This document shows, piece after piece, positions 43,939-52,814 of a DNA stretch of 64,000 bases. The DNA comes from Flammeovirgaceae bacterium (GTDB lineage Bacteria > Bacteroidota > Bacteroidia > Cytophagales > Cyclobacteriaceae). The position numbers and the translations under genes are program-made. The notes beneath the pieces were generated by a model. It was not told the DNA's origin, searched no databases, and saw only the letters and a program-made list of their open reading frames with translations. Numbering within the stretch: position 1 is the stretch's first letter; each line of letters starts with the position of its first letter. The stretch lies in contig CP054185.1 of NCBI GenBank assembly GCA_015180985.1, forward strand, positions 2,231,225-2,295,224, read 5' to 3'.

Positions 43939-46688
43939 ACGAATTAACTATGGACTATCGACTTAAACTAAGTGGCCTTGAGCCCGTTACCGTTACCCCG
44001 GCTTCCAATTTCATCAACATTGGAGAGCGAACCAATGTTACCGGTTCAGCTAAGTTCCTCAAGCTCATTAAGGAAGATAAATTTGATGAGGCGCTCGAAG
44101 TGGCGCTCGACCAGGTACGTGGCGGGGCACAGGTAATTGATGTGAACATGGATGAGGGTATGCTCGACTCAAAAGCAGCCATGGTGAGATTTCTAAACCT
44201 GATGGCTGCGGAGCCGGAAATTGCCCGCGTGCCGGTAATGATTGACTCATCCAAATGGGAAGTGATTGAAGCCGGGCTGAAGTGTTTGCAGGGCAAAGGC
44301 ATTGTTAACTCCATCAGCCTCAAAGCAGGTGAAGAAGAATTTATCCGCCAGGCGAAACTTGTCAGGCGTTATGGGGCTGCGGTTGTTGTTATGGCTTTTG
44401 ACGAACAGGGCCAGGCCGATACATTTGAAAGACGTATATCCATCTGCAAACGTGCTTATGACATTCTTATAAACCGGATAAAATTTCCTCCGCAGGATAT
44501 CATCTTTGATCCGAACATTTTCCCGGTAGCCACCGGCATTGAAGAGCACCGTAATTATGCGCTCGATTTTTTCAAAGCAGCCCGGTGGATACGCGAGAAT
44601 CTTCCGCATGCGCATGTTAGCGGGGGTGTGAGCAATGTTTCATTTAGTTTCAGGGGTAATCAGAAAGTACGCGAAGCCATGCACGCGGTTTTTCTGTACC
44701 ACGGCATTCAGCATGGTATGGACATGGGCATTGTAAATCCAACCATGCTCGAGGTGTACGATGAGATTGATAAAGAATTGCTTGAACGGGTTGAAGATGT
44801 ATTGCTGAACCGAAGGGATGATGCTACGGAGCGGCTGCTCGAATTTGCCGAAACCGTGAAAGGCTCGGCTAAGAAAAAGGAAACCGATGACGCCTGGCGC
44901 AATGGCTCGGTTGAAGAGCGCATCACCCATGCACTGGTGAAAGGTATTATTGATTTTATTGATGAGGATACCGAAGAAGCCCGCCAGAAGTACGGCAAAC
45001 CGCTGGCCGTTATTGAAGGCCCGCTGATGCAAGGCATGAATGTGGTGGGCGATTTGTTTGGGGCCGGTAAAATGTTTTTGCCGCAGGTGGTAAAAAGTGC
45101 GCGCGTGATGAAGAAGGCGGTCGCCTACCTGGAGCCGTTTTTGGAAGAAGAGAAAAGTAAAAGCAGACCTCACCCCCCGGCCCCCCCTCCTACGGAGAGG
45201 GGGATACCGAACGAAGGTGAGGCAGGGGCAGAGGTCAGACCGAAAATTCTGCTGGCTACCGTAAAAGGCGATGTACACGACATTGGAAAAAATATCGTAG
45301 GCGTGGTGTTGGCTTGTAACAACTATGAAGTGGTTGACCTGGGTGTAATGGTACCGGCAGATAAGATTCTGGAAACGGCCCGAAGGGAAAAGGTTGATAT
45401 CATCGGGCTCAGCGGACTGATTACTCCTTCGCTTGATGAAATGGTGCATGTGGCGAAAGAAATGCAGCGACAGCAGTTCGAAGTTCCCTTGCTGATTGGC
45501 GGAGCCACCACCTCGCGGATTCATACGGCTGTTAAAATTGATCCCGTATACGATGGCCCCGTAGTGCATGTGCTGGATGCGTCACGCAGCGTGCCGGTGG
45601 CCAGTGAGTTGATTAGTGCGGTTACGCGATTAGGCTTTAAAACAAAAACAAAGGAGGAGTACCGGAAATTACGCGAGGCCCACGAATCGCGTAAGGAACA
45701 GAAAAACTATATTCCTTTGGTCGAAGCGAGAAACAACAGGTTGGCAATTAATTGGCATGCCTTCAACCCGCCCAAACCTTCGTTTATTGGAAAAAAAGTA
45801 TTGCTTGATTTTCCGCTGGATGAATTACGGAAGTACATCGACTGGACACCATTTTTTCAAACCTGGATGCTGGCCGGTCGTTATCCGGCAATATTGAGTG
45901 ATAGCGTGGTTGGCAGTGAAGCAACTAAATTATACAAGGATGCCCAGCGCATGCTGGATGTAATTATTACGGAAAAGAGTCTACGTGCTAACGGAGTTGT
46001 TGCATTTTACCGTGCTGTGAGTACGCCAACCGATGATGTAAAGTTGTTTGATTCCGGGGCAGATCAGCCTTTTGCCACGCTGCACTTCCTCAGGCAACAA
46101 AATAAAAAGGCAGCCGGGCTGCCTAATTTTTCGCTGGCAGATTTCATTGCCCCGCAAGAGTCGGGTAAACAGGATTATATCGGTTTGTTTGCCGTTACGG
46201 CCGGGATTGGTTTGGAAAGACTGATTGAACAATACAAGGCGGCCCACGATGATTATTCAGAAATTATGGTTAAGGCGCTGGCCGACCGGCTGGCTGAAGC
46301 ATTTGCCGAATGTTTGCATGAAAAGGTGCGAAAAGAATTTTGGGGCTATGCCCGAACTGAAAACCTGACTAATGAAGAACTGATAGCAGAAAAATATTCA
46401 GGTATCCGACCGGCTCCCGGTTATCCGGCCTGCCCCGACCATACGGAGAAGCGCACGATTTTCGAAATCCTGGAGGCAGAACGTGTAACCGGCATCCGGT
46501 TAACCGAATCATTCGCCATGTATCCAGCGGCTTCCGTGAGCGGATATTATTTTTCACATCCGGTGGCTCGCTATTTCGGGCTTGGAAAAATCGAGAAGGA
46601 CCAGGTTGAAGAATATGCTGAACGCAAAGGGATGAAAGTTGCTGACGTAGAAAAATGGCTGGCGCCTAATTTATCGTATGATATTTGA
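43935..46688 (+). CDS. metH: Methionine synthase MetH, C-terminal half: pterin, cobalamin and activation domains
   Basis: 917 residues. A methyltetrahydrofolate (pterin) domain (about 12-300, [12 protein letters not shown] and DINMDEG-type motif VNMDEGML) is followed by the cobalamin cap, then the B12 domain with axial His448 in DVHDIG and [13 protein letters not shown], and a SAM-dependent reactivation domain ([15 protein letters not shown] near 830). Together with the first half it covers a complete MetH. Residues 407-436, between cap and B12 domains, are replaced by a proline-rich stretch ([13 protein letters not shown]) encoded by palindromic copy C. The start is ATG 43935 or 43950; the shorter form starts right at the conserved domain. 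metF follows 7 bp later. Confidence 0.93.
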   Translation: MDELTMDYRLKLSGLEPVTVTPASNFINIGERTNVTGSAKFLKLIKEDKFDEALEVALDQVRGGAQVIDVNMDEGMLDSKAAMVRFLNLMAAEPEIARVPVMIDSSKWEVIEAGLKCLQGKGIVNSISLKAGEEEFIRQAKLVRRYGAAVVVMAFDEQGQADTFERRISICKRAYDILINRIKFPPQDIIFDPNIFPVATGIEEHRNYALDFFKAARWIRENLPHAHVSGGVSNVSFSFRGNQKVREAMHAVFLYHGIQHGMDMGIVNPTMLEVYDEIDKELLERVEDVLLNRRDDATERLLEFAETVKGSAKKKETDDAWRNGSVEERITHALVKGIIDFIDEDTEEARQKYGKPLAVIEGPLMQGMNVVGDLFGAGKMFLPQVVKSARVMKKAVAYLEPFLEEEKSKSRPHPPAPPPTERGIPNEGEAGAEVRPKILLATVKGDVHDIGKNIVGVVLACNNYEVVDLGVMVPADKILETARREKVDIIGLSGLITPSLDEMVHVAKEMQRQQFEVPLLIGGATTSRIHTAVKIDPVYDGPVVHVLDASRSVPVASELISAVTRLGFKTKTKEEYRKLREAHESRKEQKNYIPLVEARNNRLAINWHAFNPPKPSFIGKKVLLDFPLDELRKYIDWTPFFQTWMLAGRYPAILSDSVVGSEATKLYKDAQRMLDVIITEKSLRANGVVAFYRAVSTPTDDVKLFDSGADQPFATLHFLRQQNKKAAGLPNFSLADFIAPQESGKQDYIGLFAVTAGIGLERLIEQYKAAHDDYSEIMVKALADRLAEAFAECLHEKVRKEFWGYARTENLTNEELIAEKYSGIRPAPGYPACPDHTEKRTIFEILEAERVTGIRLTESFAMYPAASVSGYYFSHPVARYFGLGKIEKDQVEEYAERKGMKVADVEKWLAPNLSYDI
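45166..45236. repeat. C-rich palindromic element, copy C (in frame in metH, second half)
   Basis: The ends GACCTC (45166-45171) and GAGGTC (45231-45236) are inverted repeats. Inside is CTCACCCCCCGG, then CCCCTCC-TACG-GAGAGGGG. The CTCACCCCC and GAGAGGGG parts match intergenic copy D at 41027. It encodes a 24-residue Pro/Gly/Glu-rich insert in the linker between the cap and B12 domains of MetH, where an insertion can be tolerated. Confidence 0.75.
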
Positions 46689-46695
46689 ATGAATT

Positions 46696-47652
46696 ATGAA
46701 AGTTATCGATCACATTAAGAAAGCAAACGGTAAAACATTATTCACCATTGAAATTCTTCCTCCCCTTAAAGGAGAAAATATCCGGTCGTTATTTGACCAC
46801 ATGGATCCGCTGATGGAGTTCAAACCTCCGTTTATTGATGTTACCTATCACCGGGAAGAGTATGTTTACAAAAAGCAGGAGAACGGCCTTTTGGAAAAAC
46901 GGTCGGTACGCAAACGGCCCGGCACCGTAGGTATTTGTGCCGCCATTCAGAACCACTACCGGGTAGATACTGTACCGCACATTATCTGCGGAGGCTTCAG
47001 CAAAGAAGAAACTGAAAACGCACTCATCGACCTGCACTTTCTGGGTATCGATAACGTGCTGGTGCTGCAAGGCGATGCGATAAAAAACGAAGGAAGATTT
47101 ACACCCGAACCGGACGGCCACCAGTATGCTTCCGATTTGTTGCAGCAGGTGGTTCGCATGAATAAAGGCATTTATCTCGATGACGAATTACTCAACACTG
47201 CCCCGACCGATTTCTGCATAGGAGTGGCCGGCTATCCTGAAAAACATTTTGCGGCACCCAACCTGAAAACCGATTTGAAGTATTTGAAACTGAAAGTCGA
47301 TCTGGGTGCGGAGTACATCGTTACCCAGATGTTTTTTGATAATGCCAGATTCTTTGATTTTGTAAACCGTTGTCGTGAAGCTGGCATCACGGTTCCCATA
47401 ATACCCGGCATTAAACCCATCACCACCAAATCGCAAATCAGCGTGTTGCCCACAACCTTTCATATTGATATTCCGGAGGAGTTGGCCGATGAAGTGGAAA
47501 AGTGTAAAGACAATGCTGCAGCGAAGGAGGTGGGCATTAAATGGGCGGTGCAACAGTCGCGCGAACTCATTAAGGCGGGCGTGCCCACATTGCATTTTTA
47601 TTCGATGGGTAAATCAGATCCGATTTATAAGATTGCGAAAGAGTTGTTTTAA
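46696..47652 (+). CDS. metF: Methylenetetrahydrofolate reductase
   Basis: 318 residues forming one FAD-binding TIM barrel. FTIEILPP includes the acidic catalytic residue Glu19, VLQGDAI supplies the conserved aspartate near 126, and IVTQMFFDN and PIIPGIKPI are typical segments. It reduces 5,10-methylene-THF to 5-methyl-THF, the methyl donor for MetH directly upstream (7 bp), so substrate supply and use are encoded together. SAM control through the riboswitch at 42343 is likely shared. No terminator is seen directly after the stop. Confidence 0.95.
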   Translation: MKVIDHIKKANGKTLFTIEILPPLKGENIRSLFDHMDPLMEFKPPFIDVTYHREEYVYKKQENGLLEKRSVRKRPGTVGICAAIQNHYRVDTVPHIICGGFSKEETENALIDLHFLGIDNVLVLQGDAIKNEGRFTPEPDGHQYASDLLQQVVRMNKGIYLDDELLNTAPTDFCIGVAGYPEKHFAAPNLKTDLKYLKLKVDLGAEYIVTQMFFDNARFFDFVNRCREAGITVPIIPGIKPITTKSQISVLPTTFHIDIPEELADEVEKCKDNAAAKEVGIKWAVQQSRELIKAGVPTLHFYSMGKSDPIYKIAKELF

Positions 47653-47722
47653 ATTGACTGGATAATAATTTTTCATTTTGAAAAAATCCACCTAACTTCA
47701 CTAATCATAAAATAATTTCCTT

Positions 47723-47833
47723 ATGTCAAAATCAATGGATCGCAAAAAGGAAGGCAAAAAGCAGGCGAAGAAGTCGCTGATGGAAAAGCGTGCGGAAAAG
47801 CGTGCCAAACGCGAAGAGAAGAACCGTATGTAA
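47723..47833 (+). CDS. Very small Lys/Arg-rich protein, 36 residues
   Basis: The frame MSKSMDRKKEGKKQAKK ends with KRAKREEKNRM. About half the residues are K, R or E, giving a charged helix with a net positive charge, possibly nucleic-acid or ribosome binding. A good rho-independent terminator follows 24 nt after the stop, which supports a real short transcript. Similar tiny basic proteins exist in Bacteroidota as far as I recall. It lies 70 bp after metF and may be the last gene of that transcript or stand alone. Function unknown. Confidence 0.6.
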   Translation: MSKSMDRKKEGKKQAKKSLMEKRAEKRAKREEKNRM

Positions 47834-47857
47834 TACTGCTGAAATAGCCTTTAACTG

Positions 47858-47890
47858 AACCCCGGCTTTATGAAATCCGGGGTTTTGTTT
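47858..47890 (+). terminator. Rho-independent terminator after the 36-residue gene
   Basis: AACCCCGG (47858-47865) pairs with CCGGGGTT (47877-47884), an 8-bp perfect stem with an 11-nt loop, followed by TTGTTTTT. Confidence 0.8.
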
Positions 47891-48278
47891 TTCAGTAAAG
47901 TTAAACTTTCACTTCAGGTGATTACCCTAACCGAATGATTTCTTACAGGTTTTATACATGTGAATAACCCGGTTGAAAAGTTGTTCATTACTTTTTAGAT
48001 AAATATTTTGTGAATGGTATTAGGCAACATACCTTCATACCACTAAGCCGATTATTGACCAGTTGATGCGGTCGTGTCCGTAAACAAAACACCTGTTTCT
48101 ACGGAAACGTGTGCACAAAAAAGCGGACAAGGCCGGTTGTGCACGTACTACGGATTTCCTCGCGGGAACAACGGGTACGGGTATGAAGTTGAGAACGGCA
48201 ATCGAACGATAGCCGGGGCAGGTTTTAATTCGGTCAACTTGACTTAGGGTTGCAGGGCAGCTACGGTTGTTTTGCAAC
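47891..48278 (+). ncRNA. Candidate structured small RNA region
   Basis: Between two + strand terminators there is about 390 bp without a convincing gene. Several hairpins can be drawn: TGGTAT (48015-48020) with ATACCA (48037-48042), CCGTA (48078-48082) with TACGG (48100-48104), and GTGCACA (48111-48117) with TGTGCAC (48138-48144). An isolated terminator at 48279 needs a transcript of its own, because the upstream one at 47858 should already end the metF message. I could not match it to 6S, RNase P, tmRNA or SRP RNA. A decayed gene is the alternative. The 5' end is undefined. Confidence 0.3.
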
Positions 48279-48320
48279 AAAACGGGAATACGCAAGCAAT
48301 TGATGTATTCCCGTTTTTTG
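48279..48320 (+). terminator. Strong rho-independent terminator of an unassigned transcript
   Basis: AAAACGGGAATAC (48279-48291) and GTATTCCCGTTTT (48305-48317) form a perfect 13-bp stem around a 13-nt loop, ending in six T. No gene ends directly upstream. Confidence 0.88.
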
Positions 48321-48373
48321 TTTTTATGCTTCCAGGTCTTCGTTATCTTGGCTGATAATCAACAAGAATTCAT

Positions 48374-49141
48374 ATGACACGGTGGTATGTACTCCTGGTG
48401 TTTTTGATCTTAGCCTGTTCGCCTAAAGAAAAGAAGGAAGAATGGGTAAGTTTATTCAACGGTAAAAATCTGGACGGCTGGACACCCAAGATTTCCGGCT
48501 ATGAAGCCGGGGTGAACTACAAGAACACCTTTCGGGTGGAAGACGGCATTCTGAAAGTTTCGTATGCCGAATACGATTCGTTTACCCGTGAGTTCGGGCA
48601 CTTGTTTTATAAAGAACCTTTTTCGCATTACCGGTTGCGTGTTGAATATCGCTTCGTAGGCGAACAGCCGAAGGGCGGGCAACAATGGGCTTTTATGAAC
48701 AGCGGGGTTATGGTTCATTCGCAGTCCGCAGAAAGCATGGGGGTTGATCAGAATTTTCCGGTATCGCTGGAGGCGCAGTTTTTAGGCGGCACACCGGAGC
48801 GTGAGCGCCCCACCGGAAACCTTTGCACTCCGGGAATGCACGTGTACATGGCCGATACGTTGGTTACACAACACTGCATCAATGCAAAAACCCGCACCTA
48901 CCTGCCCGATGAATGGGTAACGGCTGAACTGATTGTATATGGCGACAGCATCATCCATCATGTGATTAATGGCGATACGGTGATGACCTACTCCAGACCG
49001 GTTATCGGGGGAGATTATTTACCAGAAAACTATCCGCAGCCCGAAGGAACACCGGTAAAATCCGGTTACATCGCCCTGCAATCCGAAAGCCACCCCATTG
49101 AGTTCAGGAGGGTGGAACTATTGGTATTGAAAGCTAAGTAA
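48374..49141 (+). CDS. DUF1080 (3-keto-disaccharide hydrolase-like) lipoprotein
   Basis: 255 residues with a lipoprotein signal (lipobox Cys15 in LILACSP). A single DUF1080 concanavalin-like beta-sandwich follows: WVSLFNGKNLDGW at the start, FGHLFYKEPFSHYRLRVEY, NSGVMVHSQS, and IALQSESHPIEFRRVELL at the end. The family includes glycosidase-like 3-keto-disaccharide hydrolases and sugar-binding modules. Location is probably the outer membrane or periplasm. A TATCTTGG box (48344-48351) with TTTG 23 nt upstream may be its promoter. Confidence 0.9.
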   Translation: MTRWYVLLVFLILACSPKEKKEEWVSLFNGKNLDGWTPKISGYEAGVNYKNTFRVEDGILKVSYAEYDSFTREFGHLFYKEPFSHYRLRVEYRFVGEQPKGGQQWAFMNSGVMVHSQSAESMGVDQNFPVSLEAQFLGGTPERERPTGNLCTPGMHVYMADTLVTQHCINAKTRTYLPDEWVTAELIVYGDSIIHHVINGDTVMTYSRPVIGGDYLPENYPQPEGTPVKSGYIALQSESHPIEFRRVELLVLKAK

Positions 49142-49252
49142 TAAATAAGCACTCGCATCCGAACGCACCGATCAAAAAATTGTTAATTCAATTGTGTTCT
49201 GAGCAACTTTTTTGATGTTGACAACATCCCAATGTTAATTAACGTTAACTTT

Positions 49253-49284
49253 TTTGACACGGCACTTTGCTTCTCATAGATTTG
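49253..49284 (+). promoter_or_regulatory. Bacteroidota promoter for the FtsX/MacB-type permease
   Basis: TTTG (49253-49256) and TAGATTTG (49277-49284) are 20 nt apart, a full match to the TTTG/TAnnTTTG consensus. The ATG at 49312 is 27 nt downstream. Confidence 0.55.
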
Positions 49285-49311
49285 GTAGTCAACTCAAACT
49301 AATTCCATCCT

Positions 49312-51765
49312 ATGCTTAGGAACTACCTGAAGATTGCTTTTCGTTCCTTATGGCGAAGTAAAGTACATTCTGTAATAAATGTAGCCGGCCTTAGCCTGGG
49401 CATTGCCTGCTGTATGCTGATTGTGTTGTTCGTGAAAGACGAATTGACGTTCGATGCCTTTCATAAAAAAGCAGACCGGATTTACCGCGGGTATGTAAAG
49501 GAGAACTACGGAGAGAATCAGGTATTTTTTAACACCGTTACACCCTTTCCGCTTGGCCCCACCCTAAAAGATAATCTTCCGGAAATTGAGCAGCAGGTGC
49601 GCATCAATCCTTATGGAACACAGGTAAAGGTAGGAGAGAATCAATTTTCAGAAAGCGTTACCATCGTGGGCGAGCATTTCTTTGATGTGTTTGATTTCAG
49701 GATAATTAAAGGCGAGCGGACCAATGTACTAAGTGGTATTAATAATGTGATACTAACGGATCAAATCGCAAAGAAATATTTTGGAAACGATGACCCGATC
49801 AACCAGGTTATAACCATTCAAATCAGTGAAAAGGCCGAGGAGTTTATGGTTAAGGCGGTTGTTGAAAATCCTCCGGTTAACTCCAGTATCCAGTTTAAAA
49901 TTCTTATTTCCGATTTAAATTTTACCAGAATGTTCAGTGAGCAGGTGCTCACTTCCTCGTGGTTTAATGTAAATCCGGAAACATATGTATTGCTAAAACC
50001 CGGAGCTAAGGTGGCTGACGTTGTGGAAAAATTTCCACCGATTTTCAAAACAGCGCTCGGTGAGGATGATTATAAACAGAGCAACTATACGGTAGGTTTA
50101 CAGCCCCTTACCGGCATTCACCTTGACACCAGTTTTCCAGCCGGCATTGCTCCGGTAAGTAATCCACGTTACTCCTATATTCTAAGCGCGGTAGCCTTGT
50201 TAATCCTTTTTGTTGCGTGTATCAACTTCGTAACCTTGTCTGTCGGACGGTCGCTTAAACGTGCCAGGGAGGTTGGCATACGTAAAGTGGCGGGTGCGCT
50301 TCGTGGCCAACTGGTGGTTCAGTTTATTGGCGAAGCTGTATTGATTACACTTTTGTCACTTGCTGTAGGCTTTATGTTAGCCTTAGTGAGCCTGCCTGTA
50401 TTTAATACTCTGGCAGCCAAACAACTTTCGCTTGGGCCGGATGTATTCACTTTTTTGGTAGCAACTGTGTTGGTAGTAATTATTGGATTGATAGCCGGGA
50501 GCTATCCGGCCTTTGTGCTTTCCAATTTTCGCCCGGTAATGATTTTCAGGGGCACTGTGCAGGGAATAAGCAGTCGTCAGGGTCTTCGTACGATATTGGT
50601 AGGCATTCAACTTGTGTTAACTGTTTTTTTGATTTCGAGTACGCTCATTATGCGCAACCAGCTTAACTATCTTCAGAATAAGAATCTGGGATTTAACCGT
50701 GAACAACTTGCCGTTATACAACTTAACGTTCCGCGTGAGGGCAGACTGACAGAACGGGTTCAACGTGGATTTGAAATGGTACAACTGTTTAAAGGTGAAC
50801 TGTCAAAGATTCCCAATGTGGCTGGGGTATGCGGCACATCGCATGATTTTGCCAATGGTAACTGGACGGCCGTAGGGTATACAGACCAGGATGGCGTGTA
50901 CCGCACTTTCAATCTGAATACTGTTGAACCTGAATACTTCACGGTATTACAAATGCAATTTGCTGCCGGAAGAAATTTCAATAATAACTCAACTGCTGAT
51001 GTACGAAGAGGAGTAATTGTAAACGAGGCCTTTGTTAAAGAACTGAAATGGGATGAAGCCCTCGGTAAAAAAATTCCGGGGAGAAATTTCGGGGATCATG
51101 AAGTAATTGGCGTTGTGAAAGATTTTAACTATGCTTCGCTGTATACCCGGATTGAACCGTTGGTACTGGTCATGGATCCATCTATAATTCTCCAGGGTGT
51201 TGAGAACATTTCCATCGGTAATTCCCCGATTCCAAAATTAGTAATCCGGTTAAAGCCCGGTGATATGGCGCAAACCATCAATCAGGTTAAGGAGGTTTGG
51301 AATAAGCTAACCGGTAGTCAGGAATTTACTTTTGCATTTGTTGATCAGGCTATTGCAGCACAATATGCCAGTGATCAGAACCTGGGCAGGATTATCCGCA
51401 TCGCTACAGGGTTGGCCATACTTATTGGAAGCCTGGGGTTATACGGACTGGCTTCACTGGCCATGCAGAGCCGCACAAAGGAAATCGGCATCCGTAAAGT
51501 ATTAGGTGCAACAGAGCGTTCTTTGTTGCTGCTCTTGTCAAGGGATTATGTTTTGCTGGTGGTTGCTTCCCTGGTGATTTCCATTCCCATAACCTGGTTA
51601 GTCATGCGCGATTGGCTTGCGGGGTTTGAATACCGTGTAGCCATAGGTGTTGATGTATTTCTTCTTTCCGGATGTATTGCGCTTGGTATTGCCCTTCTTA
51701 CGATCAGCTACCAGGCTTTCCGCACGGCATGGACACAACCGGCAGAGACGTTAAAATACGAGTAG
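49312..51765 (+). CDS. FtsX/MacB-type ABC transporter permease
   Basis: 817 residues in the eight-helix duplicated layout of Bacteroidota permeases. One N-terminal helix (NVAGLSLGIACCMLIVLFV) is followed by a MacB-like periplasmic domain (about 45-270) and an FtsX core (YILSAVALLILFVACINFV ... REVGIRKVAGAL). A second periplasmic domain and a second FtsX core (RTKEIGIRKVLGATERSLL) complete it. The RxxEIGIRK signature is the ATPase coupling site. Such permeases export lipoproteins, peptides or toxic compounds or transmit mechanical force. No ATPase is adjacent; the LolD-type protein at 12311 is one candidate partner. Confidence 0.92.
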   Translation: MLRNYLKIAFRSLWRSKVHSVINVAGLSLGIACCMLIVLFVKDELTFDAFHKKADRIYRGYVKENYGENQVFFNTVTPFPLGPTLKDNLPEIEQQVRINPYGTQVKVGENQFSESVTIVGEHFFDVFDFRIIKGERTNVLSGINNVILTDQIAKKYFGNDDPINQVITIQISEKAEEFMVKAVVENPPVNSSIQFKILISDLNFTRMFSEQVLTSSWFNVNPETYVLLKPGAKVADVVEKFPPIFKTALGEDDYKQSNYTVGLQPLTGIHLDTSFPAGIAPVSNPRYSYILSAVALLILFVACINFVTLSVGRSLKRAREVGIRKVAGALRGQLVVQFIGEAVLITLLSLAVGFMLALVSLPVFNTLAAKQLSLGPDVFTFLVATVLVVIIGLIAGSYPAFVLSNFRPVMIFRGTVQGISSRQGLRTILVGIQLVLTVFLISSTLIMRNQLNYLQNKNLGFNREQLAVIQLNVPREGRLTERVQRGFEMVQLFKGELSKIPNVAGVCGTSHDFANGNWTAVGYTDQDGVYRTFNLNTVEPEYFTVLQMQFAAGRNFNNNSTADVRRGVIVNEAFVKELKWDEALGKKIPGRNFGDHEVIGVVKDFNYASLYTRIEPLVLVMDPSIILQGVENISIGNSPIPKLVIRLKPGDMAQTINQVKEVWNKLTGSQEFTFAFVDQAIAAQYASDQNLGRIIRIATGLAILIGSLGLYGLASLAMQSRTKEIGIRKVLGATERSLLLLLSRDYVLLVVASLVISIPITWLVMRDWLAGFEYRVAIGVDVFLLSGCIALGIALLTISYQAFRTAWTQPAETLKYE

Positions 51766-51798
51766 TTGCCTGAAATACTTTGATGTGTAAATTGAAGC

Positions 51799-52188
51799 AT
51801 GAAAGTATTTGAACAGGTACTTACCGTTAGGCCCGAACATCTTGACGATTTAAATCATGTAAACAATGTAGTGTACCTGCAATGGGTACAGGATGTGGCC
51901 TCGGCTCACTGGAATGCAATTGCTGCTGCTGAGATGAAACAACGTTATTCATGGGTAGTACTCAAACATGAAATTGAATATTTTGCCCCGGCTTTTCTGA
52001 ATGATATAATAAAGGCCCGTACCTGGGTACATCAATCCGAGGGAGTTCGCTCGGAGCGTCATGTGGAGTTATACAATCAACAGACCGGCAAACTGTTGGT
52101 GCGTGCAAAAACCAACTGGTGCCTGCTGGATGCGCAAACCATGAAACCCCGCAGGATTGAACGTGATATCCTGAATCTGTTTCATTAA
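51799..52188 (+). CDS. Acyl-CoA thioesterase, hotdog (4HBT) fold
   Basis: 129 residues. HLDDLNHVNNVVYLQWVQDV holds the 4HBT signature with Asp17, Asn19, His20 and Asn22. YSWVVLKHEIEYFAPAFLND and a final CLLDAQTMKPRRI follow. The family hydrolyses acyl-CoA or acyl-ACP thioesters in the cytoplasm; acyl chain preference cannot be told. It starts 33 bp after the permease and converges with the DUF4136 gene. Confidence 0.9.
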   Translation: MKVFEQVLTVRPEHLDDLNHVNNVVYLQWVQDVASAHWNAIAAAEMKQRYSWVVLKHEIEYFAPAFLNDIIKARTWVHQSEGVRSERHVELYNQQTGKLLVRAKTNWCLLDAQTMKPRRIERDILNLFH

Positions 52189-52210
52189 CCAGCACCATAA
52201 CGGCCTAACT

Positions 52211-52738
52211 TTATTCTTTTGGTTTGGGCGGAAAATCCTGTAACACCTTATTAATGCCGGCCCGGATGTGTTTCTCCGATAAATCAGGAGGCGTTTCCAA
52301 AAAACCTTCGGTATGGCTTTCCCATACCAGTTCACCTCGTTGCCGGTCGATCAGGTGAACAACCAGGGTTCCTTTAGTTACATGAATTTCATCGGCACGG
52401 GTGAACGGGGTTTTGTAGTAATAGGGCTCGTCTTCCTGGCTGTGGTAGCGGATAACAATAGTATCTTCAATGGTTACATGAAAGTCCACGAGCAGGTCAG
52501 GATTGTTGCTGTCAAAGCGAAGGCCTTTGCCGCTCAGGTTATCGATAATAGACTTCCTGATGGCTTCCTGAATCTCGGGCCGGTTAAGGTATTCCGGTCC
52601 GGTGTAGAAAAATGAACAGTTTTCCAGCCAGCAAAACGTTTTATATATACTGAAATCAATACCTGACTTGTATTCGGTTTTAACAGGGTCGCAGGCAAAG
52701 AAAATGAGTAAACCCAGTATGCCGATAACCTTATTCAT
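52211..52738 (-). CDS. DUF4136 lipoprotein
   Basis: 175 residues with a lipobox ending at Cys16 (LLIFFACDP). A DUF4136 domain follows: YKSGIDFSIYKTFCWL, IQEAIRKSIIDNLSGKGLRF, LLVDFHVTIEDT, GTLVVHLIDRQRGELVWES. The family is envelope-anchored with no known activity. It converges with the thioesterase gene, and smc lies downstream on the same strand. Confidence 0.88.
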   Translation of the reverse strand: MNKVIGILGLLIFFACDPVKTEYKSGIDFSIYKTFCWLENCSFFYTGPEYLNRPEIQEAIRKSIIDNLSGKGLRFDSNNPDLLVDFHVTIEDTIVIRYHSQEDEPYYYKTPFTRADEIHVTKGTLVVHLIDRQRGELVWESHTEGFLETPPDLSEKHIRAGINKVLQDFPPKPKE

Positions 52739-52814
52739 GCTGCTAAGTTGTAAACTCTTCAGGTGTTTTTCTGCTGGTGAAGGTCAGCCTTAATGGCTGA
52801 TCTTTATCAGGCGG

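Larger units (their letters stand above)
43509..43962. mobile_element. Candidate mini-element with inverted ends carrying a four-helix-bundle gene, inserted between the MetH halves
   Basis: GTCGATAG occurs at 43509-43516 and 43531-43538, and its reverse complement CTATCGAC at 43955-43962. The inner pair extends to a perfect 10-bp inverted repeat (43530-43539 and 43954-43963). Inside lie a single ORF (43558-43911) and a perfect hairpin CCATGGAC-TGAG-GTCCATGG (43919-43938). The boundaries coincide with the end of the homocysteine domain and the start of the pterin domain. No transposase is present. The layout recalls the S23-encoding intervening sequences of 23S rRNA. Mobility is inference. Confidence 0.5.

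Noticed and set aside
44640-45569. 309-codon minus-strand frame
   Set aside because: It lies fully inside metH on the other strand and has no domain signal.
48035-48295. 86-codon minus-strand frame
   Set aside because: It covers the hairpin-rich region, has no recognisable motif and runs into the terminator stem; a structured RNA or decayed DNA is more likely.
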